DNA of 64,000 nt from Tritrichomonas musculus (GCA_039105265.1 JAPFFF010000030.1:1612001-1676000), one strand, 5' to 3'. Positions 18,637 to 28,735 are shown, counted from the stretch's first letter. The notes: a model not told the origin generated them from the letters alone. Program-made: numbers and translations.

Positions 18637-20679
18637 TTATTTTTGTTTATTAAATACAACATTAAATCGGTCCGCATCATTTTTCTTAGAATCCCTAGCT
18701 GCCTTATTTTTGGATTTCATAGCAGTGTATCCACTATCTTCTCCATATAATCTAAGTTCAATTAAATTATCGATGTTTTCAATAAATGATTTGCGAGCTC
18801 TATTCAATTCTTCAGGCTCCTCCTCTTGTATGAATGTAATCAGTTGTGCATAAAATGGGGGTGTTTGATGGCCTTGCTCATCAGTTTGTTTTACAAGCCC
18901 AGTCTTGAAATCCATTCCAAATCCCCATTTAAATACAACTTCCTCTACCAGTGCTAGCATTCCAAGCATTTCCCTAGGTGGTTGATTTTTATTTCGAACA
19001 CCAGTTTGTAAGTTAACTATTTTGGCAATGATTTTAACCCATTTATCGATATTGGGACCAACTGCTTTCATATAATCTTGCTTATGTGTACGCTTCCAAT
19101 TTGACCAAGCTGGGTATGATAATGATTTACTATCAAATTTATTTTTCTCAATAGCATTTTTCATAGGAAGGTCAAAGTAGTAAATATATATGGTATTGCA
19201 TACTGCTAGAAAATTGGTCAATTTCTTGAGTTCGAGCCAATTATAAAATTTCTTTTGATCCCAGAACGTATTCCATATGTGCGAGAACAGAGATGCCCAA
19301 TAGCTGTTAGGTGATAAGCGCTTGCTAATATGTGCCTTTCCAAGACCGGAGCCACCATATGCCTTTTCTAGAGCCAATAATTGATTAGATTTGGTCAATT
19401 GATATTCACCAGTATTCCAATCAACTTTGTTAATATTCTTATCAAATTGCTGCTTGAGCCAAACGTTGAATGGAGTTGCTTTACGCTTAGCTTTTGAATT
19501 GCAAATTGTTTTCCAAACCTTCTTATAAGGAGATGCATGGACTAATTTGTATCCGTTGACAATAGCTGGAATTCCACGTTTATCCACCAATATGATATCA
19601 TCAACCTGGTCACCATTGAGGTCTGTAATCTCATTTCCTAATGGGTCATAAGAATTAGGTGGTAATAATCTGTAATTGGGAACTCCATTTTCATCAAGGT
19701 GGTTCAAACAATATTCCTTTGCAGTATCACGTGCTGCAGCTAATGGAATGTATTTAACCCGGAAATTGCCATTTATAATCATATCTAGGAAGTTCTTCTT
19801 GAAAGCTGTTGAATCACCTGCGAGTGATAGATTGCCGAATTCACCTAAACGTCCTTTGACATTTTCATAGTTTTTGCCATTACGTCTACCTAAGGTACCA
19901 CTTGATGGTTCAACCTCTTTCATAACATAGTTATATTCATTGGTTTTAGTAAATTTGGATTTTGGTTTGAATGCCGAATCTTGTATATCAGGGTTGAATT
20001 TAATTCCATGTTTAAGATGTTTTCTAGCAGGTGTCCTAACATAATCATATGGAATTTGAGAATCTTCATCGTTATTATCATTGTTATTATCATCGTTATT
20101 ATCATCGTTATTATCATCGTCAGTGCCACTGGTTTCTAAATCATCGATTTCTTCGGTATCCAGTGCTTGATCATCATCATTGCCTGCTGATGGTGTTGCT
20201 AATACTTTCTTTGAAGATTTATGACTCATGAGTACTTTAGGTGTAGAAAAAATGTTTTTATCCGCATTCTCATTATCAGCATCTTTTCTATAGTCAGCTT
20301 CGATAAACTCATAGCTCATAATCTTAGGAATATATTTTTGTATATTAGCTACCTCAGTCTTTGCCTCTGGAGACTCTACGAAAAGCGATCGCTTGTCCAA
20401 GATTGAATCCAAGTTACGTATGATATCATCAACCATATCCCGGACCTCTTTAATCTCGGGGTTGCTAAGTTCACGTGGTGAATATTTCTCAGGGTCATCC
20501 GCAATGCGATAGTATTTGGGTAATACATTAATGATGCCATCGGGGAGTATACCTTTTGATCTCAGCACACTCATATCACTATCAATCCTATCTGCACGCG
20601 GATATGAGATTTCAGGAATTGGTTCTAGTTCTGCCTCCTCCTCCTCTTCCTCAAAGGGTTCCTCAATACTGGTACTCAT
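18637..20679 (-). CDS. Large acidic unknown protein with Asp/Asn repeats, 680 aa
   Basis: The start has a Glu run (EEPFEEEEEEAELEPIPE). A region near 190-215 is made almost only of Asp and Asn, with a repeated DDNN unit. The C-terminal 330 residues are folded, Trp- and aromatic-rich and helical (NSYWASLFSHIWNTFWDQKK). No catalytic motif was seen. Its start codon is 18 bases from that of the fibre gene, head to head. The DDNN tract corresponds to a short in-frame nucleotide repeat near 20068-20125 and probably varies in length. A virion or terminal-protein-related role is conceivable but unsupported. Confidence 0.6.
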   Translation of the reverse strand: MSTSIEEPFEEEEEEAELEPIPEISYPRADRIDSDMSVLRSKGILPDGIINVLPKYYRIADDPEKYSPRELSNPEIKEVRDMVDDIIRNLDSILDKRSLFVESPEAKTEVANIQKYIPKIMSYEFIEADYRKDADNENADKNIFSTPKVLMSHKSSKKVLATPSAGNDDDQALDTEEIDDLETSGTDDDNNDDNNDDNNNDNNDEDSQIPYDYVRTPARKHLKHGIKFNPDIQDSAFKPKSKFTKTNEYNYVMKEVEPSSGTLGRRNGKNYENVKGRLGEFGNLSLAGDSTAFKKNFLDMIINGNFRVKYIPLAAARDTAKEYCLNHLDENGVPNYRLLPPNSYDPLGNEITDLNGDQVDDIILVDKRGIPAIVNGYKLVHASPYKKVWKTICNSKAKRKATPFNVWLKQQFDKNINKVDWNTGEYQLTKSNQLLALEKAYGGSGLGKAHISKRLSPNSYWASLFSHIWNTFWDQKKFYNWLELKKLTNFLAVCNTIYIYYFDLPMKNAIEKNKFDSKSLSYPAWSNWKRTHKQDYMKAVGPNIDKWVKIIAKIVNLQTGVRNKNQPPREMLGMLALVEEVVFKWGFGMDFKTGLVKQTDEQGHQTPPFYAQLITFIQEEEPEELNRARKSFIENIDNLIELRLYGEDSGYTAMKSKNKAARDSKKNDADRFNVVFNKQK

Positions 20680-20697
20680 ACCTTTATTTTATAGAAA
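20680..20697. promoter_or_regulatory. 18-base spacer between divergent starts
   Basis: The spacer contains TTTATTTTATAG and separates the ATG of the 680-residue minus-strand gene (20679) from the ATG of the fibre gene (20698). Both genes must be driven from promoter elements in this spacer or inside the opposite coding sequence, implying almost leaderless transcripts. Confidence 0.4.
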
Positions 20698-23104
20698 ATG
20701 TTCAGCATAGAACAGAGTGGATTTTCTATAAAAGGGGCCACTATCGACGAGCTATTGATTGAATATATTAAGAAGTATGCATGCATGTGTCATAATGGGT
20801 CCAATGGCTCAAATATAACTGGTTCCAACCAGGAGCAAATCAAGGAACTCATTACGAGTACAGTTGGTGAGCAACTCGAAAAATATGCCTTAGCCAAGGA
20901 CCTTGAGTCATACGCTTTGCAAACCCAGCTATTCGACTATGTGAAAACCGAGGATTTCAATACGGAGATGCTGAAGTACGCATCTAGTGAAGATGTAGAT
21001 GGTGCCATTGGGGAATTACGTGATTACATCGCCAAAAACTGTGCGCTATCTACTGAAATACCTGAGGTCCCTGAGAACATCGTTACGAGTGATTCATTGA
21101 GTACTGCTTTGGAACCGTATGCTAAGACCCAGGACTTAAGTGAGTATGCTAAGACCCAGGACTTACCAGATATGACCGAGTACGCGAAGCTTGCAAACTT
21201 AAGTGAGTATGCTCTCAAAGCGGATATCCCAGAACCAGTTGACTTGACACCATATTATACTAGTGGTCAGGCCGATGAGAAGTTCGTCGATGAAGATGAG
21301 CTCGCATATGAATTAGATAAGTATGAGACCAAGGATGTGGCTAATGGGAAGTATGCGAAGCTTGCGAACTTAAGTGAGTACGCTCTCAAAACGGATATCC
21401 CTGAGGTACCCACAGTTCTCAAAAATAGTGAGTTGCAATTGAATCCAAATGAAGAACCAGCAGAAGAAGTTCAACAGAAATTGATGAACGATGATACACC
21501 ACTATCAGCACAAGCATCATATATATTATCATCCATGGCAGTAACTAAAACATTGGATTTTATTAATCTTGATGAGTACGCAAAGCTTGCGAACTTAGGT
21601 GAGTATGCGAAGACCCAAGACTTGCCAGATATGACCAAGTATGCACTCTCAACAGATATACCAACAGATTTGGTTAATGGATCTACACTGAGTACTGCTT
21701 TGGAACCATTTGCTAAAACCCAGGACTTACCAGATATGACCGAGTACGCGAAGCTTGCGAACTTAAGTGAGTATGCTCTCAAAACAGATATACCAAAAGA
21801 GTATTTCACTGATATCGGTGGAGAGGTTTATATCAAAGACCCAAACAACATCCTGACATTGGGTGGAGCAAATCAGACAAGTAGTGATGCACCTCTCATG
21901 GTCATGAAACCAAATCATTCTCGAAATAGGAGAATATTTAGCATTGGCAATCAACTGGATAGTTCGAAGGAGCGATGGTTAGATTTTGATATTGATGCAA
22001 ACAGTGATACAGCGACCATCAAATACAATGAAATAACTGCATTGGAGATTACTCGATCAAAAGTTTGTGTTATGAATGCATGTGACGTAGACGGTAATGC
22101 CTATGCAAAAACCCAGGACTTACCAGATATGACCAAGTATGCACTCACAACAGATATCCCAGCACCAGTTGACTTGACACCATATTATACCAGTGCCCAG
22201 GCTGATGAGAAGTATGCATTGAAGTCGAGTGCTGTTACAGATGAGCAGCTAATAAAAAGGTGTGCCATTGATTGCGGACCGATTACAGAGGGTAGGTGAA
22301 ATATCAATTCATTATCTAAAACTTGAAGGTAATGTGATTAAACTGGAATATATAGTAGGTGATTATGCGCTATGTTGTGAAATAAAATATTATTCCGTGA
22401 TACAGATGGAAATCCATTTTTCATAACATAGTAATAGTATTACATCAATAGACTGTGTATTTCGACAATTTCAAATTCCCATATATTATGAAGACACTGT
22501 TGATATATCATCAGGAAGTCCCTTGACATATAATTTCCCAATAGGTGGATATCCCTGGACAGTTACTCAGGAATTATTAGATGCTAGACAACTATATTCA
22601 AGACAAATCATGTCCCGAGGGTATTTAGCAACAATTCAAGGCTGCTAGGTACGGTGCACATCCAACACAACCATCACCCACTACTCCCCAATCGAGTCAT
22701 CGGTTAACACCATCACCGATTTCGTCATTGGAGCTCCAGTATATATGACCGGTAAGGTATATCATCGTGAGGATTCGAAATGGGTCCCTAGCACTGAAGC
22801 TGACACCACTGATTGCATATGTAGTGTGAAGACCACTGGTACCTGGAAGGAGTATGTTGGTATATGCGTGAGAATCGATGAAGCCAATGGTTGTATCACA
22901 TTCGCCACTCATGGGGATTACATGGTTAAGGTTGAGGACTCCTCATGCTATTCCATTGGGGATGAGGTATTCATTGATAACGCTGATAATAAACTGAAGA
23001 TACTCACTGGTGAGACTGCGATAACCTCAAAAATAAATCGTATGACCGTGGGTATCATAACTGGTATCATCAACGGATCCACATTAGCTGTATTCAAATC
23101 ATAA
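20698..23104 (+). pseudogene. Fibre-like repeat protein region of the inner Polinton, appears broken
   Basis: The first open stretch (20698-22299, 533 residues) is built from repeats of the type EYAKLANLSEYALKTDIPE and VDLTPYYTSGQADEKY. These have the periodicity of trimeric tail-fibre or spike shafts in viruses and phages. It begins with a short segment containing CMCHNG. Further on, 22745-23104 encodes a small beta-rich domain (starting MTGKVYHREDSKWVP) that could be a fibre tip or knob. The sequence between is not a single open gene, so the region looks broken in roughly one or two places, or else holds two genes. Its likely role is attachment. Confidence 0.55.
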
Positions 23105-23137
23105 TGTAGGTCGCAGCAATTTTGCTGTCACCCAAAT

Positions 23138-26100
23138 TTAGAGCATAATATAGTCCCCTGATGTGAGTCCATGGATGAATGGGGCACAGGATTGGTTCTC
23201 GAGGACAATCATTTTGGTGTGAGTCCCGGTGAGAGCATTCTTGTTTACCGTGATCTTGGACATCGTCATCTCACTGATTTTGCTCTGGATTTTGGTATTG
23301 CGCATCAATTGCAGATTGATATTTTTGCCAACCTTCACACCACCATTGTCGATGATGTCCTTGTAATCATCACTTGTAATATGGTTTTTCTTGAGGGAGA
23401 CCCCCTTGAGTTTGAGTGCCTTGGTTACAGCTCCACTATTAAATATGGTGTAGCACTTGGGGGCTAACGCAATCATATTCTCACCATATTTCTCAATGCA
23501 GAGACCCAGTATTTTCTTCTCATCAGCGATTGTATTTATATTGGGATTCGGCATGAACTTATATATGTTCTCATCATAGAATGCTCTATTCTTGATGATG
23601 TATTTGAACTCTTGATTGGAACCCTTGGATTCATCACCAGCAACCGCAAAATATGCACTATCGGTGTCTCCCTCTATGAAATGGAATCGCTCCACATCAA
23701 GGCACTTGTACATGAACTCGTATATGAATGTGAGATACCAGAATTTGGCATTATCTAGTGTCCAGAATGACTCCTGAAGGCAAGTCGTACATTTGAAGCT
23801 CTTTGGGTTCATTTGGAGTAGGTAGTTGTCATCACTCAATTTGATCCCACTAACATAGTTATCGTAGATGATATTCTGGAAGGTCTTATCACGTGAACAT
23901 ATTTTTATTTTAGAGAACTTCTCAGTGTTCATCCCATCGTATCCATATGAACCATTCATGCTAATCTTGTAGAACTTTTCATTGCCGGATACAGCTCCAG
24001 AAATGATATCCTGACGACGTTTCATGAACTCACTAACAAATGGGTTGAAACCACGATGAGCTTCATATTTAGTGAGACTTTTGATATCTTCGATGACAAG
24101 CCCATGGTCGAGTAGGAACCAGAGATAATAATTTGAGAATGTTTGATAGGTACCCATCGTATCGACACACATAGTTAGCTTTCGTTCAGTTTTATCAGCG
24201 GATGGGAGTTTGTTGTGAGTCATGTAGTTGTGCATGTATGAACCAATGGTTGTTTCATCGTTCGTGATATCAAAATTGCGAAATACTGGTGGGAAATTGA
24301 TGAAGTTATTGATTTTAGATACTGGGCATTTCAATATGACCTCCGCTTTGAACAAATATTTAGGATGCTTTCGTAAATTCCGGCTGTTGATGATATGCAT
24401 ACATGAGTTATAGGTTTTCATATTTTTGGTACCATTGTTATAAACATCGAATCTCTCCAACATGGAACCTGGCATATACATAACCCCTCCGTGATATGGA
24501 TTGAAATCATGTTTGGTTGAACTGAATGCTGATGGGTATAAGCTATTGAAATCAACTCCAACAATGTGAGTCATAGTGTGAGGGGTATCATATGAGATTA
24601 CCTTGTGGTCAACGGCGTTGTATCTAAAACGATTTATATTAGTGTGGCCCTTGATGTTGACACGGTGCATAACATTGGATAGACCTCCAGTGATGTTGTT
24701 CCGTAAGCTATAATATTCCTGTTCATCATTGATGAGTGTTGGGAGATGCATCATCTTGCAATATTTCTTCAGTTGAATTCGTAGTTTGGTTATATTGGGG
24801 TCATCACGACTGCGAAGTTTGTTGCATTCTGCACAAGCGAGTTTACAGTTGCTGAGTTCGTGACCGATATCGTTATTGATTCTATCGAGGGTAGGCTTAT
24901 TGGTCCACGTGAAGTGTTCACCACAGAGATGACACTTACCGGTATCAGGATTGTTGTACATTTTCATGAATTCATCAAACTGCTCCTCGCAAACACATTT
25001 ATCGAGGTTCCTGGGAGAGTCCTTATGAGATTGATTATATTTGACATCCTGATTATAGTAGTTCTCACATTTGAATCTCCACCACTTGAGATTTGGTTTG
25101 AAAGTATTCGATGGGTTTTGTATAGAGTATTCAGTATTGGGATCAAATTCCTTATACGCAAGTGCATACTTGATACAAGATGCATTCTTACTCAACGAGA
25201 GATTCGATATGAGATCAACGTTGTACTGAGCATTGAGGACTATCAAGTTATCAATGGGTTTAATCATCATCTCAACATCATTATCATTGTATGCCAACAG
25301 GTAATCCCATCGGGTTTTATAATTTTTGGCATCCTCGAGATATAGTTTGTAATCATCTGGTGTCAATGGATTCTTTTGGTTGAGGTAGCTGTAGAATGCT
25401 TCATATTCAAAGGGCTCCGTTTGTGAGAGAACCTCATTGTAATTCTCAATGTTGATAGCTTCATAAGGAAACACTCCTTTACTGCTATTCTCGAGTCCAC
25501 CAAAATCTACACCAAATTGTCGTAATGTACCTCCGGCAACGAATGATTGTGCATCGATGAATCTCAACTTGGTGTCATATTTTGAGGATTTCAATATGAA
25601 CTGCTTCAATGATGATGTGGTACCGATGATACTGTTGGACTCGACACTCCACGAACAGTAATTGAGATACTGCTTGAATAGGTTACTATCGAATCTACTC
25701 GAATTGAACCCAAATACGGTAATCACATTCAGGTTTCTGTCGATTTTATTGAGAGTATCAATCGATTCATTAATAAAGGTTTTCATATATTGAACCTTAT
25801 CGTGATACACCTGTTGAGATTGCTCAAACAACCACTCAATCCACTCAGTGATGAACTCAGTTGAATCTCTTAATGAGAAGTGTCGTGTGTTGCAACCAGA
25901 TTGTGATTTGACACATGATGATACGCTAAGTGGAATCAATCGAGAGTTGATAGTTGTTGATGAACCAATAGATGTATTCACAGGTTGTTCAACAGTTTCG
26001 AAATCATAAGTGATGTAATATATGTTGGGTTTCCATTCGAGACCATATGCTAAACAATATTCATACACCGGATTGTTGAGTATATGTGGACAATATGGAA

Positions 26101-28036
26101 GTGGCTCACGATTAGGTATAAATTGTTTTCGAAATACTCCAGTACAGTTATCAACATGATTCTTGAAGCGATTCATATTTTGATGACCGTAATGGGCATA
26201 TGAGCCACACTTTGGGCAGATGTGGATGTTGGTCAGCTTCTCAGCATCCCTGATGTACATTATGTGGATGATTCGATTTTGGGTGTACAGCAATGCGGAT
26301 TTCCTAAATGAGTTATCACTATTGTATTTCCACTGGTCCTGAAGGTTATACACCTTGCGATCCTGCAAGTACTCATAGATGTCCACATTCAAGTGATGCT
26401 TCTCGGCAGATGCCTTCATGGATTCAATTGATGTACCCGGATAGTTGTTCAGGAGGTCGATTGCAGCTTGTGATGGCTTAGTAGAATACACTATATTGTG
26501 CTCCTCGCATAGGAGTTTCTTAGCGGCCTGTGTACGGTGCTTAGTTTTGCAACTGTATTTGGGGTCGACTAGATGGTCATCTAGACATGCAGCCAGAAAT
26601 CGGTACCAGCATAGATTGTCATCGGCGTTGTCTGTGATGATGAATTTGCTATTTTTGATTTCAGGAGGTAAATCCTTGATGGGACCACTAACCTTGACCA
26701 TTCGAGATACTGTGAATGAAACTGTGCCTACGAGAATCAACTTGGTGCTCGATGTTGAGGTTTCATATGAGTGCAGTACTGATTCAATATAGTACTTCAC
26801 GATATCAAGTGATTGCTCATCACGAACCACAATTGGGGTAGCAGATTTATAGTTATTCCAAGTGATTTCCCTAGCTGTATATTGGAATGTGTCAGTCTCA
26901 GCACTGGATGACTCAAATACACCCGAGAGTTGGAAATAGATTTTGAATGGTTTCACCTCACGTTCATAAACTTGTTGCAAGCCATCATATATACTGTTCA
27001 ATGAGGATATCGAGTTGAAGTAGTATATGTATATAGGCTCGAAGGTATCAATATCCGTGTGTTCATTGTAATCATTATCAGCATATTTGGCATATTTTTG
27101 CCAAGCCTCTACAGCCTTATCGTAGTCCTCAGGTAAGTTCACCATGAGGAAATCATTGTGTTTCGATTTGAATTCATGACCGAACTCGCCAAGGTACTCG
27201 AATATTTCATTATTTTCAGGATCTTTGGGGATACCATCAATATCAGTATTGTCATCAATAATATTTGCTAGTTTTGTAATTTTAGACCTATCTTGGAATA
27301 TATCTTGTATTTCAGCTCTATCGAGATATTCGGGATAATATTTGTTGAAATATGAATATACTTTACGTTCATCATCTAATTGCTGTTGGAACTCATCTTG
27401 GGTATTCATATGTTGAAGTACATCAATGGGGTCATTAATTTTGTAATCAGCTCTATTGAATTTATTGAAGTAATCATTATCCAGTTTGTCATTCAATCTC
27501 TTTATATATGAAGGCTGCTCATCATACCGAATTGGTTTCTTATGAGTTGTCGGTGGTGGAAGTATTGGTGGATACTCATTTTCACGAATCAATCGTTGAG
27601 CTTCCTGCAAAGCATATTTTGCAACATCAATATTATGTTGTATTTGGCGTTCCCTATATACCTTACGTTCATCATCTAATTGCTGTTGGAACTTATCTTG
27701 GGTATTCATATGTTGAAGTACATCAATGGGTTCATTAATTTTGTAATCAGCTCTATTGAATTTATTGAAGTAATCATTATCATCTGCAAGGCGTTCAGCC
27801 CTCAGTTGTCCAAAGAATGTATCAAAATGAGATTCATGGAGTATACCATTGGGATTGAAACCTGTGCGAGCTACAAATGAGTTATAATTTAGGTACTTCG
27901 TGAGTTTGCTCAGTTGAGCAACAAATGTAGTGTTGGTTGGGATGTTACCACCGAACTCATTGTTGATGATATTGATATAATTTTTGATAGTCCATGAAGG
28001 AATTGCACCAAAATTCTTATTCGAGATACAACTCAT
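23138..28036 (-). CDS. Very large protein-primed DNA polymerase B with OTU-like, zinc-finger and HNH modules
   Basis: A 1632-residue polymerase of the inner element. The start MSCISNKNFG is chosen because a TATTTTTAC box lies just upstream; the frame is open further but without such a box. The N-terminus holds a duplicated approximately 41-residue segment. Near 475 is an OTU-like DNLCWYRFLAACL, and near 605-628 a zinc finger (CPKCGSYAHYGH ending HVDNC). The exonuclease begins ITYDFETVEQP near 677. An HNH-type motif lies near 1033-1075. Motif A is GVDFNSLYPSAF (about 1160), motif B KISMNGSYGYDG (about 1355) and motif C EGDTDSAYFA (about 1455). The length is about 1.5 times that of the outer element's enzyme. 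Confidence 0.93.
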   Translation of the reverse strand: MSCISNKNFGAIPSWTIKNYINIINNEFGGNIPTNTTFVAQLSKLTKYLNYNSFVARTGFNPNGILHESHFDTFFGQLRAERLADDNDYFNKFNRADYKINEPIDVLQHMNTQDKFQQQLDDERKVYRERQIQHNIDVAKYALQEAQRLIRENEYPPILPPPTTHKKPIRYDEQPSYIKRLNDKLDNDYFNKFNRADYKINDPIDVLQHMNTQDEFQQQLDDERKVYSYFNKYYPEYLDRAEIQDIFQDRSKITKLANIIDDNTDIDGIPKDPENNEIFEYLGEFGHEFKSKHNDFLMVNLPEDYDKAVEAWQKYAKYADNDYNEHTDIDTFEPIYIYYFNSISSLNSIYDGLQQVYEREVKPFKIYFQLSGVFESSSAETDTFQYTAREITWNNYKSATPIVVRDEQSLDIVKYYIESVLHSYETSTSSTKLILVGTVSFTVSRMVKVSGPIKDLPPEIKNSKFIITDNADDNLCWYRFLAACLDDHLVDPKYSCKTKHRTQAAKKLLCEEHNIVYSTKPSQAAIDLLNNYPGTSIESMKASAEKHHLNVDIYEYLQDRKVYNLQDQWKYNSDNSFRKSALLYTQNRIIHIMYIRDAEKLTNIHICPKCGSYAHYGHQNMNRFKNHVDNCTGVFRKQFIPNREPLPYCPHILNNPVYEYCLAYGLEWKPNIYYITYDFETVEQPVNTSIGSSTTINSRLIPLSVSSCVKSQSGCNTRHFSLRDSTEFITEWIEWLFEQSQQVYHDKVQYMKTFINESIDTLNKIDRNLNVITVFGFNSSRFDSNLFKQYLNYCSWSVESNSIIGTTSSLKQFILKSSKYDTKLRFIDAQSFVAGGTLRQFGVDFGGLENSSKGVFPYEAINIENYNEVLSQTEPFEYEAFYSYLNQKNPLTPDDYKLYLEDAKNYKTRWDYLLAYNDNDVEMMIKPIDNLIVLNAQYNVDLISNLSLSKNASCIKYALAYKEFDPNTEYSIQNPSNTFKPNLKWWRFKCENYYNQDVKYNQSHKDSPRNLDKCVCEEQFDEFMKMYNNPDTGKCHLCGEHFTWTNKPTLDRINNDIGHELSNCKLACAECNKLRSRDDPNITKLRIQLKKYCKMMHLPTLINDEQEYYSLRNNITGGLSNVMHRVNIKGHTNINRFRYNAVDHKVISYDTPHTMTHIVGVDFNSLYPSAFSSTKHDFNPYHGGVMYMPGSMLERFDVYNNGTKNMKTYNSCMHIINSRNLRKHPKYLFKAEVILKCPVSKINNFINFPPVFRNFDITNDETTIGSYMHNYMTHNKLPSADKTERKLTMCVDTMGTYQTFSNYYLWFLLDHGLVIEDIKSLTKYEAHRGFNPFVSEFMKRRQDIISGAVSGNEKFYKISMNGSYGYDGMNTEKFSKIKICSRDKTFQNIIYDNYVSGIKLSDDNYLLQMNPKSFKCTTCLQESFWTLDNAKFWYLTFIYEFMYKCLDVERFHFIEGDTDSAYFAVAGDESKGSNQEFKYIIKNRAFYDENIYKFMPNPNINTIADEKKILGLCIEKYGENMIALAPKCYTIFNSGAVTKALKLKGVSLKKNHITSDDYKDIIDNGGVKVGKNINLQLMRNTKIQSKISEMTMSKITVNKNALTGTHTKMIVLENQSCAPFIHGLTSGDYIML
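24805..24940 (-). other. HNH nuclease-type zinc motif embedded in the inner polymerase
   Basis: Within the polymerase frame, between exonuclease and palm motif A, lies CHLCGEHFTW, then TLDRINNDIGHELSNCKLAC, then AECNKLRSRDD. Two CxxC pairs flank a DR-N-GH-N core, the hallmark of HNH/endonuclease VII-type nucleases. It may cut DNA, or only use the fold for zinc and DNA binding. Confidence 0.7.
27361..27783 (-). repeat. Duplicated segment in the polymerase N-terminus
   Basis: About 120 bases at 27361-27483 recur at 27661-27783, exactly 300 bases apart, with only a few differences. They encode near-identical peptides containing DYFNKFNRADYKIN and DVLQHMNTQD. The offset is a multiple of three, so the reading frame is kept. 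This points to a recent internal tandem duplication. Confidence 0.9.
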
Positions 28037-28106
28037 TTGCCCAAACGTAAAAATATAAAATTGTAATCGGTAAAAATATTGATTAAACATTATTTTTGAA
28101 TTTTGG

Positions 28107-28583
28107 CTAGAAATCGATTGTATCAATCTCAACTTCGGGGGTTAGAGTCGTTTCACTAGGAGGAACATTTATAGTCATATGGGTGTTGAGTAGTTTTTGG
28201 GTCATATACATGGAGATACTTAAATTTAGGTTATCGAATATTAGTTTACGCAATAGGGATATACGTTTATGAGGTTCCACGTTGGATACTGCATCGATTA
28301 CATCCTTTGATGAGACATATTGGATCAATCGGTCGTGATCCTTAATATCCAAAAACTTGCTTCGATTGAATATATGGGTTCGATTTAAGCGAGAATGGGG
28401 ATGTTCAATAGATGATGTCTCAGGAGGTGAGTCACTTCGAACGAAATTCTTAGGCTGTACCGTTGTGCTTGGATTAGGAGATGGCTGTTTATGGTTCATA
28501 CGTTTAATCAAATGCTTGACATCTTGGCACAAATCGGTGATACCATTTAAAATTTTTAATAGTATATCAGTGTCAATTTCCAT
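28107..28583 (-). CDS. Unknown inner Polinton protein, 158 aa
   Basis: Last gene before the right terminal repeat, upstream of and co-oriented with the polymerase. It has an N-terminal helix (DILLKILNGITDLCQDVKHL), a Pro/Ser-rich middle and a C-terminal helical domain (KDVIDAVSNVEPHKRISLLR). A TTTATTTTGTATAA box lies directly before the ATG. Its place beside a protein-primed polymerase makes a terminal-protein or replication-factor role possible, but nothing in the sequence proves it. Confidence 0.6.
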   Translation of the reverse strand: MEIDTDILLKILNGITDLCQDVKHLIKRMNHKQPSPNPSTTVQPKNFVRSDSPPETSSIEHPHSRLNRTHIFNRSKFLDIKDHDRLIQYVSSKDVIDAVSNVEPHKRISLLRKLIFDNLNLSISMYMTQKLLNTHMTINVPPSETTLTPEVEIDTIDF

Positions 28584-28652
28584 TTATACAAAATAAAATA
28601 TTATTTTAACAAATTTAGGTTGCTGGTGGAATGTGATTGGTAGTAAGAGAGG

Positions 28653-28724
28653 TCCTTTAGTATGACCTTCAGTACAACCTTCAGTACAACCTTTAGGATA
28701 ACCTTTAGTATGACCTTTCGTAGT
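28653..28724. repeat. Six 12-bp subterminal repeats inside the right end of the inner Polinton
   Basis: Degenerate units of the type ACCTTCAGTACA / ACCTTTAGTATG are repeated six times head to tail just inside the right terminal repeat. No equivalent array was seen beside the left repeat. They may be binding sites for the integrase or replication proteins, or simple satellite growth. Confidence 0.75.
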
Positions 28725-28735
28725 AAGTACCCCTA

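Noticed and set aside
22300-22744. A separate gene between the fibre repeats and the 22745 domain
   Set aside because: No continuous open frame with a start; treated as part of a region that appears broken.
24805-24940. Intein inside the polymerase
   Set aside because: No intein splice blocks (Cys/Ser start, terminal His-Asn) are seen around the HNH motif; the sequence runs on as polymerase.
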